Part shown: positions 59,697-64,000 of the stretch, piece after piece
Numbering within the stretch: the stretch's first letter is position 1
Layout of the letters: the number at the start of each line of letters is the position of its first letter
Source of the DNA: Methylocystis bryophila
Lineage (GTDB): Bacteria > Pseudomonadota > Alphaproteobacteria > Rhizobiales > Beijerinckiaceae
Reading direction: 5' to 3'
Length of the DNA: 64,000 nucleotides
NCBI RefSeq assembly: GCF_027925445.1
Contig: NZ_AP027149.1
Location: forward strand, 1,116,001-1,180,000
Made by a program: the position numbers and the translations under genes
Notes under the pieces: generated by a model
Databases searched by the model: none
Seen by the model: only the letters and a program-made list of their open reading frames with translations
Told to the model about the DNA's origin: nothing

Positions 59697-61136
59697 TCAG
59701 TTCGCCGCGAGATCATCGACCACCCATGTGTCCTTTGTGCCGCCGCCCTGGCTCGAGTTGACGACGAGGGAGTTCTCGATCATCGCGACGCGGGTGAGCC
59801 CGCCCGGCACGATGCGCACATCCTTGGCGCCCTGCAGCACGAAAGGCCGCAAATCGACGTGGCGCGGCGCAACGCCTGAGGCCACCGAAATCGGACAAGT
59901 GGAGAGCGAAAGGGTCGGCTGCGCGATGAAATTTTCGGGCGCAGCCCTCAGCTTCGCGCCGAATTCTTCGATCTGCCGCGCCGTCGCATGCGGGCCGACG
60001 AGCATCCCATAGCCTCCCGAGCCCGCCACCTCCTTGACGACCAGCTCCGAGAGGCGCTCCGAAACATAGGCGTAGGCCTCCGGCTCGCGGCAGCGCCAGG
60101 TCGGCACGTTCTTGAGCAGCGGCTCCTCGCCGAGATAGAAGCGGATCGCCTCGGGGATGTACGTATACATCGCCTTGTCGTCGGCGACGCCGGTCCCCAC
60201 TGCATTCGCAAGCGTCACATTGCCTGCTTGATAGGCGCCCATGAGCCCTGCGACGCCGAGAGCCGAATCCGGGCGGAAGGCCAGCGGGTCGAGGAAATCG
60301 TCGTCGATCCGGCGGTAGAGCACGTCGATGCGACGCGGTCCCTCGGTCGTGCGCATGTAGACGATGTCGTTCTTGACGAAGAGATCGCAGCCTTCCACGA
60401 GTTCGACGCCGAGCTTGTCGGCGAGAAAGGAGTGCTCGTAATAGGCGGAATTGAACTGGCCGGGTGTGAGCAGCGCGACCGTCGGCACGCCGGGGGTGTT
60501 CGGCGGCGCGACCGAGCGCAGGGTCTCGAGCAATTGGTCGGGATAATCTTCGATCGGCGCAACCTTGTGCCCGGAAAAAAGATCCGGGAAGAGCCGCATC
60601 ATGACTTCCCGGTTTTCGAGCATGTAGGAGACGCCGGAAGGCGTGCGCGCATTGTCCTCGAGCACGTAGAAATCATGCTCGTCGGTGCGCACGACGTCCA
60701 CGCCGGCGATATGCACGAAGACGTCGTGCGGGACCCGCCTGCCAGCCATTTCCGGGCGATAGGCCGGGTTGCGATAGACGAGCTCGTCGGGAATGATCCC
60801 GGCCTTGAGGATCTCTCCGGGACCGTAAAGATCGGCGAGCAGAAGATTGAGCGTGCGAACGCGCTGCTTCAGGCCGGCCTCGAGCCGTAGCCACTCGGAG
60901 CGCGTGATAATGCGGGGCAGTATGTCGAAGGGAATGAGGCGCTCGAGCGATTCTTCCGCGCCATAGACGGCGAAGGTGATGCCGATGCGCCGAAACAAGA
61001 GCTCCGCTTGCCGCCGGCGCGTCTCGAGGAGTTCCGGCGAAGCGGTGGAAAGCCATTGCGCAAGCCCTGCATAGCCCGCTCGGACGGCGCCGTTCGCGCC
61101 TTGCATTTCATCGAACTGCATCGTCTTGGAACTCAA
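59697..61136 (-). CDS. Circularly permuted type 2 ATP-grasp protein
   Basis: The 479-residue protein belongs to the COG2308 (DUF404/DUF407) ATP-grasp family. It includes ERLIPFDILPRIITRSEWLRLEAGLKQRVRTLNLLLADLYGPGEILKAGIIPDELV, FYVLEDNARTPSGVSYMLENREVM (metal-binding Glu and Asn), DRIDVLYRRIDDDFLDPLAF and the final Asn/Asp-rich NSLVVNSSQGGGTKDTWVVDD. These enzymes are predicted to ligate amino acids or peptides. With alpha-E, transglutaminase and Anbu it forms a predicted peptide synthesis and turnover system. Confidence 0.95.
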   Translation of the reverse strand: MSSKTMQFDEMQGANGAVRAGYAGLAQWLSTASPELLETRRRQAELLFRRIGITFAVYGAEESLERLIPFDILPRIITRSEWLRLEAGLKQRVRTLNLLLADLYGPGEILKAGIIPDELVYRNPAYRPEMAGRRVPHDVFVHIAGVDVVRTDEHDFYVLEDNARTPSGVSYMLENREVMMRLFPDLFSGHKVAPIEDYPDQLLETLRSVAPPNTPGVPTVALLTPGQFNSAYYEHSFLADKLGVELVEGCDLFVKNDIVYMRTTEGPRRIDVLYRRIDDDFLDPLAFRPDSALGVAGLMGAYQAGNVTLANAVGTGVADDKAMYTYIPEAIRFYLGEEPLLKNVPTWRCREPEAYAYVSERLSELVVKEVAGSGGYGMLVGPHATARQIEEFGAKLRAAPENFIAQPTLSLSTCPISVASGVAPRHVDLRPFVLQGAKDVRIVPGGLTRVAMIENSLVVNSSQGGGTKDTWVVDDLAAN

Positions 61137-61340
61137 TGTCCGTAGGCTTCGGCGTGGTCGCGCCGTCGCTTCTTGCAGGATTCGAAGGATTTAAGGCAAG
61201 AGCGGCGCCAGCCATATGACGGATTTTCTCCTCCGGGTTCAATCGCCAGGGAGTCGCAGGCCCGAATTCTCGCTCCTCGCGCCGACTGGCTCCCCCCTGC
61301 GGGCGCACCTTCGGGCGCAGGACCGCGCTGACGTCCGCGG

Positions 61341-61955
61341 TTACCTCTGCGAGAGGCGGCGCGCCGAGGTCAGGGTGCCAGCGATGATCAGGAAGGCCAA
61401 AGCGAGCAATCCCGTTCCGAGGCTGGGGCCGGGGCTCGCCTGGAAATTGCCCGTTCCTGCGCCGGCGAAATTGGTTGTGAAGGTGTAGTTCCCGTCTGCG
61501 ATGTTGATGTCGCCGAGTCCGCCGACCGCAAAGCTGATGCCGAGTGAGTCCAATTGAGGAGTTGAATTGGGATCGAGGACGTTGTCGTTGCTTAGAGGTG
61601 GTTGGCCTACTGGGGTTGGATATCCGTTACGCGGAAGCAGAGCGAGGCCATACGTCGAGCCGTTGTAGTCGGCCGCGCCGTCCAGGACGTTCGTAACGAG
61701 AAATTTGCCGGGGCTGTCACCCAGCGGCTCCGCGACCAGGATGCCGGAACCGGAGATGGAGCCGCCCCCCGAAAGATTATCGTCCGTGAAGGTGAAATAG
61801 AAATCCTGCGACTGCGGCGGCTTCCGGGGGACGATGTCGGTCGCGAATGCGGGCGCGCCGGCAGCGCTCAGGAGCATAGCGGACAGCGAGACGAACGTGC
61901 AGCGGCGGAGAAAAAGCGCAGTTCCTCGACCCCCAGCGCGTATTGAGGCAGTCAT
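61341..61955 (-). CDS. Exported protein with PEP-CTERM-like C-terminus
   Basis: I placed the start at ATG 61955 (MTASIRAGGRGTALFLRRCTFVSLSAMLLSAAGAPAFA, signal peptide). The 204-residue protein has a beta-rich central region (FYFTFTDDNLSGGGSISGSGILVAEPLGDSPGKFLVTNVLDGAADYNGSTYGLALLP) with many Gly, Asn and Asp. Near the C-terminus ASPGPSLGTGLLALAFLIIAGTLTSARR is a Pro-motif, a hydrophobic helix and a basic end, as in PEP-CTERM sorting signals. It may be sorted to the cell surface. I see no exosortase gene in the window. Confidence 0.7.
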   Translation of the reverse strand: MTASIRAGGRGTALFLRRCTFVSLSAMLLSAAGAPAFATDIVPRKPPQSQDFYFTFTDDNLSGGGSISGSGILVAEPLGDSPGKFLVTNVLDGAADYNGSTYGLALLPRNGYPTPVGQPPLSNDNVLDPNSTPQLDSLGISFAVGGLGDINIADGNYTFTTNFAGAGTGNFQASPGPSLGTGLLALAFLIIAGTLTSARRLSQR

Positions 61956-62182
61956 CAATAATCTCCAAGGCTGCAGTCCGACGGCCAAATTTTATTCACT
62001 AAACTGATCGCCCGAGGGGAGATTGTAAAGGTCAAGTGAGCTCTGCGAGGAAATCTTCTCCGACTGTTGCAAAGAGGTCACACCATTATTTGGGTCGTTC
62101 GCATGCGCTTCATGCGGGATTCCTTCGATTGCCGCGAGTGGAGCAGCCTACAGGTTGCGCGGCTACCCCCTTTCCTCGGCGC

Positions 62183-62228
62183 TTGACAGGCTCGCGCTTC
62201 GCTCCGATGGTAACGAACGACTCGTTCG
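62183..62228 (+). promoter_or_regulatory. Candidate metX promoter with a palindromic operator
   Basis: TTGACA (62183-62188), 18 bases, then atggta (62207-62212) is a possible sigma-70 promoter. The -10 overlaps a perfect 15-base palindrome CGAACGA-c-TCGTTCG (62214-62228). A related half-site gccgaacg follows at 62232-62239. The SAM-II riboswitch often found before metX in this class is not recognisable here. Confidence 0.5.
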
Positions 62229-62252
62229 ATTTGCCGAACGAAAGGAATTCGT

Positions 62253-63458
62253 TTGACCTTCTCGCCACCGTCGTCAGGCGCCGCCGCGCCCGAAGCGATC
62301 GGCGCCCGGAATGGCGCGGCGTCGAACGGCAAGCGCGTCCATTTTCCGCCCGAGAAGCCGCTTGTCACCGACGGCGGTCGCGTGATCGCGCCGCTCACCA
62401 TCGCCTACGAGACTTATGGCGCTCTGAACGAGGCCAAGAACAACGCGATTCTCCTCTGTCATGCGCTGACAGGGGACCAATATGCAGCCGGGGTTCACCC
62501 GGTGACGGGCAAGCCCGGGTGGTGGGACGTGCTGGTGGGTCCGGGCCGGCCCTTCGACACAAACCGATTCTTCATCATCTCAACCAATGTCGTCGGCGGC
62601 TGCATGGGGACGACGGGTCCCGCCTCGATCAATCTCGCCACGGCGCGCCCGTTCGGTCTCGACTTTCCGGTCGTGACCATCCGCGACATGGTGCGCGCGC
62701 AAGCCATGCTGATCGACCATCTCGGCATCGAGACGCTCTTTTGCGTCGCGGGCGGCTCGATGGGCGGGATGCAGGTCCTGCAATGGGCGGCGAGCTATCC
62801 CGAGCGCGTCTTCGCGGCGATGCCCATCGCCACCGCGCCGCGCCACTCTTCTCAAAATATCGCCTTTCACGAGGTCGGCCGCCAAGCGGTGATGGCCGAC
62901 CCCGACTGGCGCGCAGGTCGCTACCTGGAGGCGGGCGTCCGGCCCGAGAAAGGCCTCGCCGTGGCGCGCATGGCGGCGCACATCACCTATCTCTCGGAGC
63001 AAGCGCTGCAGCGCAAGTTCGGCCGCAAGCTTCAAGACCGCGCGGCGCCGACCTTCTCCTTCGATGCGGACTTTCAGATCGAGAGCTATCTGCGCTATCA
63101 GGGCTTGGCCTTTGTCGAGCGTTTCGATGCGAACTCCTACCTCTTCGTCACGCGCGCCTGCGACTATTTTGATCTCGCCGCCGATTACGGCGGCTCGCTC
63201 GCCTTGGCCTTCAAGGGTTCGAAGACGCGTTTCTGCGTGATCTCCTTCACTTCCGACTGGCTCTATCCGACCTCCGATTCGCGCGCGATCGTTCATGCGT
63301 TGAACGCAGGCGGCGCCTCCGTTTCTTTCGTCGAGATCGAGAGCGACAAGGGCCACGACGCCTTTCTGCTCTACGAGCCGGATTTCTTCGCGACGACGCG
63401 CGGATTCCTCGAGGCGGCGGCGAATGCGCGAGGCATAGCGCGAGCGGCGGGCTTGTGA
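62253..63458 (+). CDS. metX: Homoserine O-acetyltransferase (MetX)
   Basis: The 401-residue alpha/beta-hydrolase begins at TTG 62253 with AAAGGA about 10 bases upstream. It has the nucleophile Ser in GGSMGGMQVLQWA, the Asp in FTSDWLYPTSDSR and the His in DKGHDAFLLYEPDFF. It makes O-acetyl- (or O-succinyl-) homoserine for methionine synthesis. The stop overlaps the metW start (GTGA), the usual metX-metW pairing in proteobacteria. Confidence 0.97.
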   Translation: MTFSPPSSGAAAPEAIGARNGAASNGKRVHFPPEKPLVTDGGRVIAPLTIAYETYGALNEAKNNAILLCHALTGDQYAAGVHPVTGKPGWWDVLVGPGRPFDTNRFFIISTNVVGGCMGTTGPASINLATARPFGLDFPVVTIRDMVRAQAMLIDHLGIETLFCVAGGSMGGMQVLQWAASYPERVFAAMPIATAPRHSSQNIAFHEVGRQAVMADPDWRAGRYLEAGVRPEKGLAVARMAAHITYLSEQALQRKFGRKLQDRAAPTFSFDADFQIESYLRYQGLAFVERFDANSYLFVTRACDYFDLAADYGGSLALAFKGSKTRFCVISFTSDWLYPTSDSRAIVHALNAGGASVSFVEIESDKGHDAFLLYEPDFFATTRGFLEAAANARGIARAAGL

Positions 63459-64000
63459 CGACGCAGGCGCAAAAAAGATTTGATCTCGCCGTCGTCGCCG
63501 ACATGGTCGCGCCGGGAAGCCGCGTTCTCGACGTCGGATGCGGCGACGGGCTGCTCTTGGAGATGCTCGCGAGAAACAGGCAGGTCGACGGCCGCGGCGT
63601 CGAGCTGTCGCAGAGAGGCGTCAATGATTGCGTCGCCAAAGGCTTGCCAGTTATCCAGGGCGACGCCGACACGGACCTCGCCGATTATCCCAAGGACAGC
63701 TTCGACTACGTGATCCTCTCGCAAACCTTGCAGGCCACGCAGCGCCCGCGAGTCGTGCTCGAGCACATGCTACGAATTGGCCGGCGCGCGATCGTTTCCT
63801 TCCCGAATTTCGGCCATTGGCGCGTGCGCATGCAGCTTTTGCTCCGAGGCCGCATGCCGCGGGCGACAAATCTTCAATACAGCTGGTATGAGACGCCCAA
63901 TATTCACCTCTGCACGATCAAGGATTTTGTCGATCTTGCGGAAGAAGCGGGAGCCGTCATCGAGCGCGGCATGGCTCTCGATCGCGCCGGCGCGCCTTTT
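63455..64000 (+). CDS. metW: Methionine biosynthesis protein MetW, 3' end missing
   Basis: The gene starts at GTG 63455 inside the metX stop and runs off the right end (182 residues seen). The translation contains a methyltransferase-like fold: ADMVAPGSRVLDVGCGDGLLLEMLARN (SAM-binding motif I), GVELSQRGVNDCVAKGLPVIQGDADTDLADYPKDSFDYVILSQTLQATQRP, and FPNFGHWRVRMQLLLRGRMP. MetW is needed for methionine synthesis with MetX, reportedly by stimulating it. Length is normal for what is visible. Confidence 0.96.
   Translation, partial: MTTQAQKRFDLAVVADMVAPGSRVLDVGCGDGLLLEMLARNRQVDGRGVELSQRGVNDCVAKGLPVIQGDADTDLADYPKDSFDYVILSQTLQATQRPRVVLEHMLRIGRRAIVSFPNFGHWRVRMQLLLRGRMPRATNLQYSWYETPNIHLCTIKDFVDLAEEAGAVIERGMALDRAGAPF

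Noticed and set aside
62036..62252. SAM-II or other SAM riboswitch upstream of metX
   Set aside because: I looked for the SAM-II core pattern and could not find it. Only a promoter and a palindrome are visible.

Overview
The window looks like chromosomal DNA of a GC-rich alphaproteobacterium, most probably a type II methanotroph of the Methylocystis/Methylosinus group. The main evidence is a complete particulate methane monooxygenase subunit gene (pmoC, 43274-44041). Supporting evidence is a Fur-family Irr regulator, DUF3126 and DUF6460-like proteins, the secG-pyrG neighbourhood and dispersed palindromes typical of Rhizobiales. I see no rRNA, tRNA, CRISPR array or prophage.

Layout. 1-5200: end of secG, pyrG, and a soluble PAS hybrid histidine kinase. 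5575-7121: a complete IS with terminal inverted repeats and a 6-bp target duplication, inserted at the stop codon of a small membrane protein gene. 7635-15065: aroE followed by a scrambled tandem duplication that left one frameshifted and one intact copy of an HD hydrolase gene, two decayed aroE/peptidase junctions, an unknown ORF, a Cys-rich secreted protein and a zinc-peptidase-like protein. 15068-18381: Sir2 deacylase and membrane proteins of unknown function. 18438-20080: nrsF-sigF facing a bufferin-type metallophore gene (bufA2), with matching ECF-type promoter boxes in the divergent region. 20201-21601: DUF2252. 21923-28605: a four-gene tripartite ABC exporter with its own outer-membrane factor.

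28955-34363: argD-argF-hslO, a tandem DUF3126 protein, a periplasmic FKBP and a PfkB-family nucleoside kinase. 34596-41045: small envelope proteins, a rhodanese, an FTR1 iron permease with a cupredoxin partner, a META-domain protein, a 2-hydroxyacid dehydrogenase and an SH3 protein. 41118-44041: irr, prfB (read through a programmed +1 frameshift), a structured RNA candidate and the lone pmoC. 44242-50766: ftsH, tilS, cpoB, and divergently lpxC and bamD. 50995-55265: a second PAS hybrid kinase, a GNAT protein and a bacteriohemerythrin. 55438-61136: bioB, then the Anbu proteasome-like protease facing transglutaminase, alpha-E and ATP-grasp genes. 61341-64000: a secreted protein with a PEP-CTERM-like tail, then metX-metW, which runs off the right edge.

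Themes: metal handling (bufferin, FTR1/cupredoxin, Irr, pMMO copper enzyme, hemerythrin), envelope biogenesis, and biosynthesis of Arg, Met, biotin, shikimate and CTP. The least characterised systems are the Anbu cluster and the SigF/NrsF-BufA2 module. The most unusual genome structure is the aroE-HD tandem duplication.
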